64,000 bases of DNA from Rudaea sp. Lineage in GTDB: Bacteria; Pseudomonadota; Gammaproteobacteria; Xanthomonadales; Rhodanobacteraceae. The stretch is taken from contig JARLJU010000215.1 of assembly GCA_031291055.1 (NCBI GenBank), positions 39,330 to 103,329 on the forward strand, given 5' to 3'. Numbering within the stretch: the first letter of the stretch is position 1; each line of letters begins with the position of its first letter. Made by a program: the position numbers and the translations under genes. This document shows positions 8,591 through 16,895 of the stretch, one piece after another. The notes beneath the pieces are model-generated. The model searched no databases, was not told the origin of the DNA, and saw only the letters and a list, made by a program, of their open reading frames with translations.

Positions 8591-8607
8591 TTGGCACGGG
8601 CGTTGCT
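8591..8607 (+). promoter_or_regulatory. Sigma-54 (RpoN) promoter of the ABC efflux operon
   Basis: The 17 bases TTGGCACGGGCGTTGCT match the published RpoN consensus YTGGCACGRNNNTTGCW at every defined position. The -24 GG is at 8593-8594 and the -12 GC at 8605-8606. Transcription would begin near 8618, leaving a leader of about 30 bases before the ATG at 8649. An exact match is unlikely by chance, and the operon's own downstream genes include a sigma-54 activator. Confidence 0.88.
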
Positions 8608-8648
8608 GAAGGCAACTCGAACACAACTCGTTCGAGGCAGCACCAGCA

Positions 8649-9917
8649 ATGATCCGCGACACTACCGCACAGGACCGCCGCATCCAGCCCGAACATCCAC
8701 GCCGGCGCTGGATCGTGATCGGCGCGGTCGGTGCCGCCGTGCTGGCAGCACTCATCTGGGTCGTGCCGACGGTGGCGCGATTGCTCAGCGCCGGTGTATC
8801 GGCAAGCGCGGCGAGCCTGCGTATCGCCGAAGTCAGGCGCGGCACGCTGACGCGCGATATTTCCGCCCAGGGCAAGGTCGTCGCCGCGGTCAGTCCGACC
8901 TTGTATACAAACGCGCCCGGCACGGTGACGTTCACTGCGCATGCCGGCGACAAGGTGGAAAAGGATCAGGTGCTCGCCGAGGTCGACAGCCCGGAACTGA
9001 AGAACAAGCTTGAACAGGAGCAGGCCACGTTCGACAGCCTGCAGATCGATGTCGAGCGCGCGGGTATCGACAACCGCCAGAAGCAGCTCGCGGCGAAGAA
9101 GACCTTTGACCAGGCGACGATCGACCGCCAGACGGCGGCGCGCGAAGTCGAACGCAACTCCAAGGGATTCCAGGCCGGAGCGATTCCGGAAATCAACGTG
9201 CTGCGCGCGCAGGATGCGCTGGCCAAGGCGGAAATCGACGTCAGTCACGCCGAGCAGGATTCAAAATTGCTGAGCGAGACGCTGGCCTTCGATCTGAAGA
9301 CCAAGCGCCTGGCGTTCGATCGGCAGAAGTTCCTGGTTGCAGACCTGCAGCGACAGGTCGATCAGCTCAAGGTGCGTTCGCCGGTCGCCGGACAAGTCGG
9401 CCAGTTGCTGGTGCAGCAGAAGGCCAACGTTGCCGCGAACGCTGCGCTGCTCACCGTGATCGACCTGTCCGCGCTCGAAGTCGAGTTGCAGGTGCCGGAG
9501 GTGTTCGCTCACGATCTGGCGATCGGCATGCCGGCGGAAATCATCGAGGGCGACAAAAAGTATACGGGCGCGCTTTCGGCGGTGTCGCCGGAGGTCGTCG
9601 ATGGACAAGTCGTCGCGCGCGTGCGCTTCGGCGACGACAAGCCCGCCGGCCTGCGCCAGAGCCAGCGCCTGACCACGCGCATCCTGATCGACGAACATCC
9701 GAATGTGCTGATGGTCGAGCGCGGACCGTTCGTGGATTCCGGCGCCGGCCGCGTTGCCTACATCGTGCGCAACGGCATCGCCGAACGCACGCCAATCCAG
9801 GTTGGCGCGACCAGCCTGAATTCGGTGGAGATCGTGTCGGGTGTGAAGGAAGGCGATCGCATCGTCGTCTCCGGCACCGATACGTTCAACGGCGCGCAGC
9901 GCGTGGTGCTGAACTGA
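8649..9917 (+). CDS. Periplasmic adaptor (membrane fusion protein) of a MacAB-like ABC efflux system
   Basis: The 422-residue HlyD/MacA-family protein has one N-terminal membrane helix (about 21-43). A beta-barrel and lipoyl half (AQGKVVAAVSPTLYTNAPG and the matching VRSPVAGQVGQLL) flanks a long alpha-hairpin (about 115-235). The adaptor bridges the inner-membrane ABC unit to an outer-membrane channel; no TolC-like gene is in the window. It is the first gene after the sigma-54 promoter and is followed by the ATPase after 49 bases. Confidence 0.9.
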   Translation: MIRDTTAQDRRIQPEHPRRRWIVIGAVGAAVLAALIWVVPTVARLLSAGVSASAASLRIAEVRRGTLTRDISAQGKVVAAVSPTLYTNAPGTVTFTAHAGDKVEKDQVLAEVDSPELKNKLEQEQATFDSLQIDVERAGIDNRQKQLAAKKTFDQATIDRQTAAREVERNSKGFQAGAIPEINVLRAQDALAKAEIDVSHAEQDSKLLSETLAFDLKTKRLAFDRQKFLVADLQRQVDQLKVRSPVAGQVGQLLVQQKANVAANAALLTVIDLSALEVELQVPEVFAHDLAIGMPAEIIEGDKKYTGALSAVSPEVVDGQVVARVRFGDDKPAGLRQSQRLTTRILIDEHPNVLMVERGPFVDSGAGRVAYIVRNGIAERTPIQVGATSLNSVEIVSGVKEGDRIVVSGTDTFNGAQRVVLN

Positions 9918-9966
9918 CGATACGCAAGTCCCATCGAAACTCCACCAACGTGAACGAGATCCCACC

Positions 9967-10695
9967 ATGCTGAAAATGACGCATCTTTCCAAGGTCTACC
10001 GCACCCACATGGTCGAAACGCACGCGTTGCGCGACTTTTCCATCCATGTCCGCGACGGCGAATTCGTCGCGGTGACCGGCCCCTCGGGGTCCGGCAAGAC
10101 CACGTTCCTCAACATCGCCGGCCTGCTCGAGGAATTCACCGACGGCGAGTTCTGGCTCGACGGCGTCGATGTGCGCGGCATGGGCGACGACGCACGCTCG
10201 CGCCTGCGCAACGAGAAGATCGGTTTCATCTTCCAGAGCTTCAACCTGATTCCCGACCTGAACATTTTCGACAACGTGGACGTACCGCTGCGATACCGCG
10301 GATTCAAGACCGCCGAGCGCAAAAAGCGCATCGACGAGGCATTGACGCGCGTCGGCCTTGCATCACGCATGAAACACTACCCGTCGGAACTTTCCGGAGG
10401 CCAGCAGCAGCGCGTGGCCATCGCGCGCGCCCTGGCCGGTTCGCCGCGCCTGCTGATGGCGGACGAGCCGACCGGCAACCTCGACTCGCTGATGGCGCGC
10501 GGGGTGATGGAACTGCTCGAGGAAATCAACCGGCAGGGTACGACCATCATCATGGTGACCCACGATCCGGAACTGGCCGCGCGCGCGCAGCGCAACGTGC
10601 ACATCATCGACGGCCAGGTCACCGATTTCGACGAAGAACCGAAGTTGCGCGCCCCGAGCCGCGACGGCAGCGCTGCAAGCGCGGCGATGGCCTGA
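9967..10695 (+). CDS. ABC transporter ATP-binding protein, MacB/LolD type
   Basis: The 242-residue ATPase has Walker A GPSGSGKT (38-45), a Q-loop at FIFQSFNL (about 88-95), signature LSGGQQQR (142-149), Walker B LLMADEPTGNLD (162-173) and the H-loop MVTHDPE. The TGNLDS extension is typical of the MacB/LolD/FtsE family, which drives periplasm-facing mechanotransmission rather than classical transport. It is cotranscribed with the adaptor and the two permeases. Confidence 0.95.
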   Translation: MLKMTHLSKVYRTHMVETHALRDFSIHVRDGEFVAVTGPSGSGKTTFLNIAGLLEEFTDGEFWLDGVDVRGMGDDARSRLRNEKIGFIFQSFNLIPDLNIFDNVDVPLRYRGFKTAERKKRIDEALTRVGLASRMKHYPSELSGGQQQRVAIARALAGSPRLLMADEPTGNLDSLMARGVMELLEEINRQGTTIIMVTHDPELAARAQRNVHIIDGQVTDFDEEPKLRAPSRDGSAASAAMA

Positions 10696-10745
10696 GTGCC
10701 TTCCCTCTCCCGCGGGGGAGGGGCTCAAGCAAAAGAGGATCGACC

Positions 10746-12050
10746 ATGTTTGCCTATTACCTTGAACTCGGCCTGCGCAGCCTCCGGCGCAATCCAATCC
10801 TGACCTTGCTGATGGTGGTCGGCATTGCCCTCGGCATCGCCGCCAGCATGACCACGCTGACCGTGATGCATCTGATGGGCAGCGATCCGATTCCGTGGAA
10901 GAGCGACAAGCTGCATTACGTGCAGCTCGACAGCTGGAGCGCGGATCAGCCTGCGCGGGACGACGGCTCGCCGCCGGACCAGGTCACCTACCGCGATGCG
11001 GTCGCGCTGATGGAGGCGGGCAGGGCCGACAAGCAGGCGGCGATGTTCAAGCTGTCGCTGCCGGTGCAGCCGGAGAATCCGCAGGTCAAGCCGTTCCAGT
11101 CGCTCGGCCGTGTCACCTACGCGGATTTCTTCGCCATGTTCGAGCCGCCTTTCGCCTATGGCGGCGCATGGAATCACGATCAGGATGTACAGCATTCGCG
11201 GGTCGTCGTACTGACCAAGGATCTGAACGAGAAGCTCTTCGGCGGCCAGAACAGTGTCGGCAAGACGGTGCGCATGAATGGCATCGACTACAACGTGGTT
11301 GGTGTGCTCGCCGACTGGAAACTGCGTTCCCGATATTACGACCTGACCAACGGTGCCTTCAGCGATCCGGACGAATTCTTCATGCCGTTCACGACCGCCG
11401 TCGATCTGAAGCAGCGCTCCAGCGGCAACAACAGCTGCTGGAAATCCTCCGGCGACGGCTGGGATGCATACCTGCAGTCCGAATGCGTATGGATGCAGAT
11501 GTGGGTACAGCTGGATTCGCCGGCGCGTCTGGCCGAGTACAAATCGTTCCTCGACGACTACGTCGGCGAACAGAAGAAACTCGGCCGCTTTCCGCGTCCG
11601 CTGAACAACCGGCTGCTCAACGTCACCGAGTGGATGCACGATCAGAAAGTCGTGTCACGCGACGTGGAGGTGCAGACCGGCCTGGCATTCGCTTTCCTCG
11701 TCGTCTGCCTGGTGAATACCGTCGGCCTGCTGCTGGCGAAGTTCACGCGCAAGTCCGGCGAGATCGGCCTGCGCCGCGCGCTGGGCGCCAGCCGCCGCGA
11801 CGTGTTCACGCAGTTCCTGGTCGAATCGGCCGTGGTCGGCATCAGTGGCGGCATTCTCGGCCTGGCGCTGACCGCCCTGGGCCTGGTCGCGGTACGTGCG
11901 CTTTACGACCAGTACAAGACTGTGGCGCAGCTGGACTGGTCGATGATCGCCGTGACCGTCGTGCTGGCCATAGTCTCGGCCATCCTGGCCGGCCTTTATC
12001 CAACCTGGCGCGCCTGTCATGTGCAGCCGGCGGCGCAGCTGAAGATCTGA
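10746..12050 (+). CDS. MacB/FtsX-type ABC permease, first of two
   Basis: The 434-residue protein has one N-terminal membrane helix (about 20-42), a large periplasmic MacB_PCD domain (about 45-310) and three C-terminal helices. The conserved FtsX segment KSGEIGLRRALGASRRDVF lies near residue 340. A fused ATPase is absent; it is supplied by the separate gene at 9967. The 50-base gap before it holds a GC-rich hairpin (CCCTCTCCC paired with GGGGGAGGG, 10704-10722). Confidence 0.92.
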   Translation: MFAYYLELGLRSLRRNPILTLLMVVGIALGIAASMTTLTVMHLMGSDPIPWKSDKLHYVQLDSWSADQPARDDGSPPDQVTYRDAVALMEAGRADKQAAMFKLSLPVQPENPQVKPFQSLGRVTYADFFAMFEPPFAYGGAWNHDQDVQHSRVVVLTKDLNEKLFGGQNSVGKTVRMNGIDYNVVGVLADWKLRSRYYDLTNGAFSDPDEFFMPFTTAVDLKQRSSGNNSCWKSSGDGWDAYLQSECVWMQMWVQLDSPARLAEYKSFLDDYVGEQKKLGRFPRPLNNRLLNVTEWMHDQKVVSRDVEVQTGLAFAFLVVCLVNTVGLLLAKFTRKSGEIGLRRALGASRRDVFTQFLVESAVVGISGGILGLALTALGLVAVRALYDQYKTVAQLDWSMIAVTVVLAIVSAILAGLYPTWRACHVQPAAQLKI

Positions 12051-12094
12051 TGACGCGGGCCGGTTGATCAACATCACTTTGCGGGAGAAAGTCC

Positions 12095-13306
12095 ATGGAA
12101 ATCCGTCCGATCATTTCCGCGCTGATGCGCAGCAAGGTTTCGATGATCCTGATCGGCCTGCAGGTTGCGCTCACGCTGGCAATCGTTTGCAACGCGCTGT
12201 TCATCATCGGCCAGCGTCTGGAACGCATGCAGCGGCCGAGCGGCATGAACGAAGCCGACACATTCTGGTTCGGCAGCTCCGGCTTCGGGCAGGGCTTCGA
12301 CGCCAGGACGACGCAAAAAGCCGATCTCCAGTTGCTGCGCCAGTTGCCCGGCGTGGCTGCGGCAACCACGACCAATTCTGTGCCGATGAGCAACGGCGGC
12401 TGGAGTACCGGCGTCCAGCTCCAGCCGAAACAGAAAACCTCGACGGCTGACACCACGCTCTATCTGGTCGACGCCGAAGCGATCAGCACCTTCGGCGTGA
12501 AGCTGATTGCGGGGCGCAATTTCAAGCCTGAGGAAGTCTTGCCGGTCAACTTCGGCGATCATCTGCAGCCACCGGAAATCATCGTGACCAAGGCGCTGGC
12601 GGACAAATTGTTCCCGGCCGGCGATGCGCTCGGCAAGCAGGTATACCTGGACGAAGATCCGCCGACGAGCACGATCGTGGGCATCGTCGAACGCGCGCAG
12701 CAGCCGTGGATGGATAGCGACTCGATCGACTACGCGACTTTCGTTCCGGTCTACATGCCCTACGGGAACTACACGCGTTATCTTGTCCGAGCCGAGCCGG
12801 GGCGGCGCGACGAGGTCATGAAGCTGGTCGAGCAGAAAATGTCCGAATCCAACACCAGCCGCATCATCGGCAAGATGCGCACGATCGAAGGGGTGCGCCA
12901 GGAAGCCTACGCGGGTGATCGCGCCATGGCGCTCATCCTTGGGGTGGTGATCTTTGCCCTGCTGGCGATCACTGCGCTCGGCATCGTCGGCATGGCCAGC
13001 TTCTGGGTTGCCCAGCGCACCAAGCAGATCGGTACGCGGCGCGCACTCGGTGCAACGCGCGGTTCGATCCTGCGCTATTTCCTTACCGAGAATTTCCTCA
13101 TCACCAGCGGCGGGTTGATCCTGGGCGCGGTGCTGACTTATGCCTTCAGTCTCTGGCTCATGCTGCATTACCAGGCGAAGCTGCTGCCGTGGCATTACGT
13201 GCCGATCGGTTTCCTGTGCCTGTGGGCGCTCGGCCAGATTGCGGTGCTCGGTCCTGCGACGCGTGCTTCGCGTGTACCGCCGGCGGTAGCGACGCGCAGC
13301 ATCTAG
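12095..13306 (+). CDS. MacB/FtsX-type ABC permease, second of two
   Basis: The 403-residue product has the same topology as its neighbour. An N-terminal helix begins near residue 17 (MILIGLQVALTLAIVCNAL), a periplasmic domain covers about 40-275, and three helices follow the FtsX loop QRTKQIGTRRALGATRGSIL. It diverges from the first permease, so the transporter is probably a heterodimer. Such paired permeases with a single ATPase often move peptides or lipophilic compounds, but the substrate is not visible here. Confidence 0.92.
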   Translation: MEIRPIISALMRSKVSMILIGLQVALTLAIVCNALFIIGQRLERMQRPSGMNEADTFWFGSSGFGQGFDARTTQKADLQLLRQLPGVAAATTTNSVPMSNGGWSTGVQLQPKQKTSTADTTLYLVDAEAISTFGVKLIAGRNFKPEEVLPVNFGDHLQPPEIIVTKALADKLFPAGDALGKQVYLDEDPPTSTIVGIVERAQQPWMDSDSIDYATFVPVYMPYGNYTRYLVRAEPGRRDEVMKLVEQKMSESNTSRIIGKMRTIEGVRQEAYAGDRAMALILGVVIFALLAITALGIVGMASFWVAQRTKQIGTRRALGATRGSILRYFLTENFLITSGGLILGAVLTYAFSLWLMLHYQAKLLPWHYVPIGFLCLWALGQIAVLGPATRASRVPPAVATRSI

Positions 13307-13378
13307 GCATATTCGCAAAGCGCTGCCGGAAAGTGTCGGCGCGGATCCGCTCCGGCACGACGTGTCTCGCGGCGACCA

Positions 13379-13408
13379 CTGACTTCCAGCACTCTGACTT
13401 CCAGCACT
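13379..13408. repeat. Perfect tandem duplication of a 15-bp unit
   Basis: CTGACTTCCAGCACT occurs twice head to tail (13379-13393 and 13394-13408) in the 167-bp gap between the second permease and the DUF885 gene. It is probably a recent slippage duplication. No regulatory role is evident. Confidence 0.8.
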
Positions 13409-13473
13409 GGGCAGTCCGTGCTGCCGCGGCGAAAGTGCGGCGCAGGCATTCGCCTTCCCCAAAGGAACACTCC

Positions 13474-15270
13474 ATGCGTCGTATCGCAATCAAATCCCTA
13501 ATGCTTGCCGTCGCCGCGACTTTCGTCGCCGCGGCGCATGCCGCGCCCGCCACCGACGTGTCTGCGCGCGTCAAGGCGCTGAACGACTTGCTCGCCGAGC
13601 AATGGGAATACACGCTCAAGGAAGCGCCGGAATTCGCGACCGTCCTCGGCGACTACCGCTACAACGATCGCTTCAGCGACGTTACCCTGGCGCACGCGCA
13701 GCAGCAGAAGAGGGACGCGCTGGCATTTCTGGCGCGCTTCAAGGCCATCGATACGGCCGGTTTCAGCGAACAGGATCGCCTGAATCAGGAACTGATGGTG
13801 CGCCAGTTGCAGGATGGCATCCGCGGCACCGACCTCAAGCTCAACGAGATGCCGATCGATCAGTTCAACGGTTTTCATCTGCAGCTCGCACAGTTTCCTG
13901 CGCTGATTCCGTTCGACAGCACCAAACACTACGAGGACTATCTGGCGCGCCTGAATCAGGTGCCGGGCATATTCGACCAGTTGATCGATGTGCTCAGGCA
14001 GGGCGAAAAAGACAAGCTCATGCCGCCGCGCTACCTGCTCGAAAAGGTTGTCACCCAGTGCCAGTCGATTGCGCAGCCGGCCGGCGAAGCCAGCGTATTC
14101 GGCAATCCGGTGGCAAAATTTCCGGATACGGTTCCCGAAGCCGATCGCAAGCGTCTGCACGATGCGATCATTGCCGCCGTGGACACGAAAGTGCGGCCGG
14201 CATATCGCAAGCTGGCCGATTTCGTGGCCAAGGAATATGCACCCAAGGGTCGCACCGATCCGGGATTGTGGGCTCTGCCGAATGGCGACGAGCTTTACCG
14301 CTTCGCCATCGAGCAGCAGACCACGACGAACAAGACGCCGGACGAAATCCATCGGCTGGGCCTGGCCGAAGTCAAACGCATCGAAGGCGAGCAGCTGAAG
14401 ATTGCGCAGAAACTGGGCTACAAGGATCTGAAAACCTTTCGCACCGCAATGGCCGCCGACCCCAAGACGCATGCGACCTCGCGCCAGCAGATTGTGGATT
14501 TGTATAAAAAGTACATCGCGCAAATGCAGCCCAAGCTTCCCGAATTGTTCGGTCTGCTGCCCAAGACCCAGGTCGAAGTGCTGCCGGTCGAGGAATTCCG
14601 CGAGAAGGAAGCAAGCGGCGCGCAATACAACCAGGGCACGCCCGATGGCAAGCGTCCGGGCCGCGTCTACGTCAACACCGGCGATTTCGCCAAGCGCACC
14701 ATACTCAACATCGAATCGACTGCGTATCACGAAGGCGTGCCCGGACATCACATGCAGATTTCGATCGCGCAGTCGCTGCCGGGCTTGCCACCGTTCCGCC
14801 AGCAGGCGGGTTACACCGCCTATGTCGAAGGCTGGGCACTGTACGCAGAACACCTCGGCGAGGACGTCGGCTTCTATCAGGACCAACTGAGCTACTACGG
14901 GCACCTGTCCGATGAATTGCTGCGCGCCGACCGGCTCGTGCTCGACACCGGCGTGCACGCCAAGCATTGGACGCGCCAGCAGATGGTCGATTTCTTCCAC
15001 GAGCATTCTTCGCAGGACGAACCCGATTTGCAGGCCGAGACTGATCGCTACATCGTCTATCCCGGCCAGGCGCTCGCGTACAAGATTGGCCAGTTGAAAT
15101 TCCTGGAGTTGCGCGAGCGTGCGAAGAAGGAGCTAGGCGCCAAGTTCAACATCCGTGATTTCCACGACGAGATGCTCAACGGCGGCGCGCTGCCGCTGGA
15201 CGTGCTCGACGCGCGCACCAACGCCTGGATTGCCGCGGTCAAGGCGGGAACTGCGGTCGCCGCAAAGTAA
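13474..15270 (+). CDS. Exported DUF885 family metallopeptidase-like protein
   Basis: The 598-residue protein has a signal peptide (1-22, ending AAHA). The DUF885 signature YHEGVPGHHMQ is near residue 418, with H419, E420 and H425 as likely zinc-site residues. A second conserved segment, YVEGWALYAEHLGED, lies about 30 residues later. DUF885 proteins resemble zinc peptidases of the gluzincin type and are usually periplasmic or lipoproteins. The start at 13474 is chosen for the signal peptide and an AAAGGA site; the long upstream in-frame extension is not signal-like. A strong terminator follows. Confidence 0.9.
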   Translation: MRRIAIKSLMLAVAATFVAAAHAAPATDVSARVKALNDLLAEQWEYTLKEAPEFATVLGDYRYNDRFSDVTLAHAQQQKRDALAFLARFKAIDTAGFSEQDRLNQELMVRQLQDGIRGTDLKLNEMPIDQFNGFHLQLAQFPALIPFDSTKHYEDYLARLNQVPGIFDQLIDVLRQGEKDKLMPPRYLLEKVVTQCQSIAQPAGEASVFGNPVAKFPDTVPEADRKRLHDAIIAAVDTKVRPAYRKLADFVAKEYAPKGRTDPGLWALPNGDELYRFAIEQQTTTNKTPDEIHRLGLAEVKRIEGEQLKIAQKLGYKDLKTFRTAMAADPKTHATSRQQIVDLYKKYIAQMQPKLPELFGLLPKTQVEVLPVEEFREKEASGAQYNQGTPDGKRPGRVYVNTGDFAKRTILNIESTAYHEGVPGHHMQISIAQSLPGLPPFRQQAGYTAYVEGWALYAEHLGEDVGFYQDQLSYYGHLSDELLRADRLVLDTGVHAKHWTRQQMVDFFHEHSSQDEPDLQAETDRYIVYPGQALAYKIGQLKFLELRERAKKELGAKFNIRDFHDEMLNGGALPLDVLDARTNAWIAAVKAGTAVAAK

Positions 15271-15292
15271 ACCTGCTGAATCGATCAAAATG

Positions 15293-15326
15293 AACTGCGC
15301 CGGTTGACGACCGGCGCAGTTTGTTC
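15293..15326 (+). terminator. Rho-independent terminator after the DUF885 gene
   Basis: AACTGCGCCGGT (15293-15304) and ACCGGCGCAGTT (15310-15321) form a perfect 12-bp stem with a five-base loop, followed by a short T-rich TGTTC. It separates the ABC/DUF885 unit from the two-component genes. Confidence 0.8.
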
Positions 15327-15392
15327 GCAACCAAAGCGTGCCTGGCTGCATCCAAGCAGCCAATGAGCCGCCAAATCCGTCACAATGCGCCG

Positions 15393-16763
15393 ATGCGAAC
15401 CATACTCGTGATCGACGACAACCCGGCGGTGATTACTGCACTCGACTTACTGTTCGGGTTGCGCGAAATCCGTACCTTGCGTGCGGCCACGCCCGGGCAA
15501 GGGCTTGCACTGCTGGAACGCGAGCGTGTGGACATGGTCGTGCAGGACATGAACTTCCATGCCGACACCACGTCGGGCGAAGAAGGCGTGGCGTTGTTCC
15601 GCGCCATCCGCGAAAAGCATCCGGATCTGCCGGTGATCCTGCTCACGGCATGGACCCACTTGCCGACGGCGGTCGAACTGGTCAAGGCCGGCGCGGCCGA
15701 TTACCTGTCCAAACCCTGGGACGACGCCAAACTGCTGGCCACGGTCGAGAACCTGCTCGAGCTGAGCGAAAGTACGCAGGAAGTGACCCGCCTGCGCGGC
15801 GAGCGGCGCGCGCATCGCAGTGCCCTGGCGGAAAAATTCGATCTGCGCGGTCTCGTGTTTTCATCCAGTGCGATGGCGCGCCTGGTGGAATTGGCCGTGC
15901 AGGTCGCGCGCGCCGATGTACCGGTGCTCATTACCGGACCGAACGGCGCCGGCAAGGAACGCATCGCCGAGATCGTGCACGCCAATTCGGCCGTGAAGAC
16001 CGGTCCATTTGTCATCGTCAATTGCGGCGCATTGCCATCCGAATTGATCGAGGCGGAACTGTTCGGCGCCGAGGCCGGCGCGTACACCGGTGCGAACAAG
16101 GCACGCGAGGGGCGCTTCGAACTGGCCGACGGTGGTACGCTGATGCTCGATGAAATCGGCAACCTGCCGCTTTCCGGGCAAATGAAATTGCTGCGCATCC
16201 TGGAGACCGGCCAATTCGAACGCCTCGGGTCGAGCAAGACGCGCCAGGTCAAGGTGCGCGTGTTGAGTGCGACCAATGCCGATCTGGCCGGCATGATCCG
16301 CGAAGGACGCTTCCGCGAAGACCTGTTCTACCGCCTGAACGTGATCGAGCTGGAGCTGCCGACGCTGGCTGCCCGCTGCGACGACATCCTGCCGTTGGCC
16401 GAACATTTTCTCGGCAGCGCGGCGACGCTTTCCGCCGAAGCGCGCGCTGCCCTGGTCGACTACCCGTGGCCGGGCAATGTGCGTGAACTGAAAAATGCGA
16501 TCCAGCGCGCAAGCCTGCTTTGTCGCGACGGTTTGATCCAGCCCTCAGATCTGGCCCTGGCTGCACGTGCGCCCGCGGCACGTCCACCCGCTGCCGCGGA
16601 ACCGGATCGCGGTACGATCGAAGCGGCATTGGCGCGTGCCGGTGGCGTCATCAGCCAGGCAGCGGCGGAACTGGGTCTGTCGCGCCAGGCCTTGTATCGG
16701 CGGCTGGAGAAAATGGGGATCAATGGCGGGGTCGATGGCAAAGGGTTGAGGGTCGAAGGCTGA
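15393..16763 (+). CDS. NtrC-family sigma-54-dependent response regulator
   Basis: The 456-residue protein has three domains. The receiver (1-120) has the acidic pair at D8-D9, phospho-acceptor D52 and K107. The AAA+ domain (about 155-385) has a Walker A GPNGAGKE (182-189), the sigma-54 contact loop as GAYTGA (229-234) and the Walker B segment ending DEIG. A Fis-type HTH lies at the C-terminus (AAAELGLSRQALYRRLEKMG). Phe to Tyr in GAFTGA is a tolerated natural variant. The start at 15393 begins the receiver exactly; 15363 is an alternative. It is the likely activator of the 8591 promoter. Confidence 0.93.
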   Translation: MRTILVIDDNPAVITALDLLFGLREIRTLRAATPGQGLALLERERVDMVVQDMNFHADTTSGEEGVALFRAIREKHPDLPVILLTAWTHLPTAVELVKAGAADYLSKPWDDAKLLATVENLLELSESTQEVTRLRGERRAHRSALAEKFDLRGLVFSSSAMARLVELAVQVARADVPVLITGPNGAGKERIAEIVHANSAVKTGPFVIVNCGALPSELIEAELFGAEAGAYTGANKAREGRFELADGGTLMLDEIGNLPLSGQMKLLRILETGQFERLGSSKTRQVKVRVLSATNADLAGMIREGRFREDLFYRLNVIELELPTLAARCDDILPLAEHFLGSAATLSAEARAALVDYPWPGNVRELKNAIQRASLLCRDGLIQPSDLALAARAPAARPPAAAEPDRGTIEAALARAGGVISQAAAELGLSRQALYRRLEKMGINGGVDGKGLRVEG

Positions 16764-16895
16764 GGTCCCGAACGACGGCATTATTCTGGAATTGTGGAAA
16801 TTGTCGGAACCGTGTTGTCAGCGCGGGCTTGAATGGCACAACAACCTTAGCGGCTGCTACCCTCAACACTCAGTCCTCGCCCCCCGATCGCATCC

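Noticed and set aside
13498..15006. A 502-codon minus-strand open frame
   Set aside because: It lies fully antisense to the DUF885 gene, which has a signal peptide and catalytic motif.
16829..16846. A TGGCAC sequence before the histidine kinase gene, as possible sigma-54 promoter
   Set aside because: No TTGC element follows at the required spacing.
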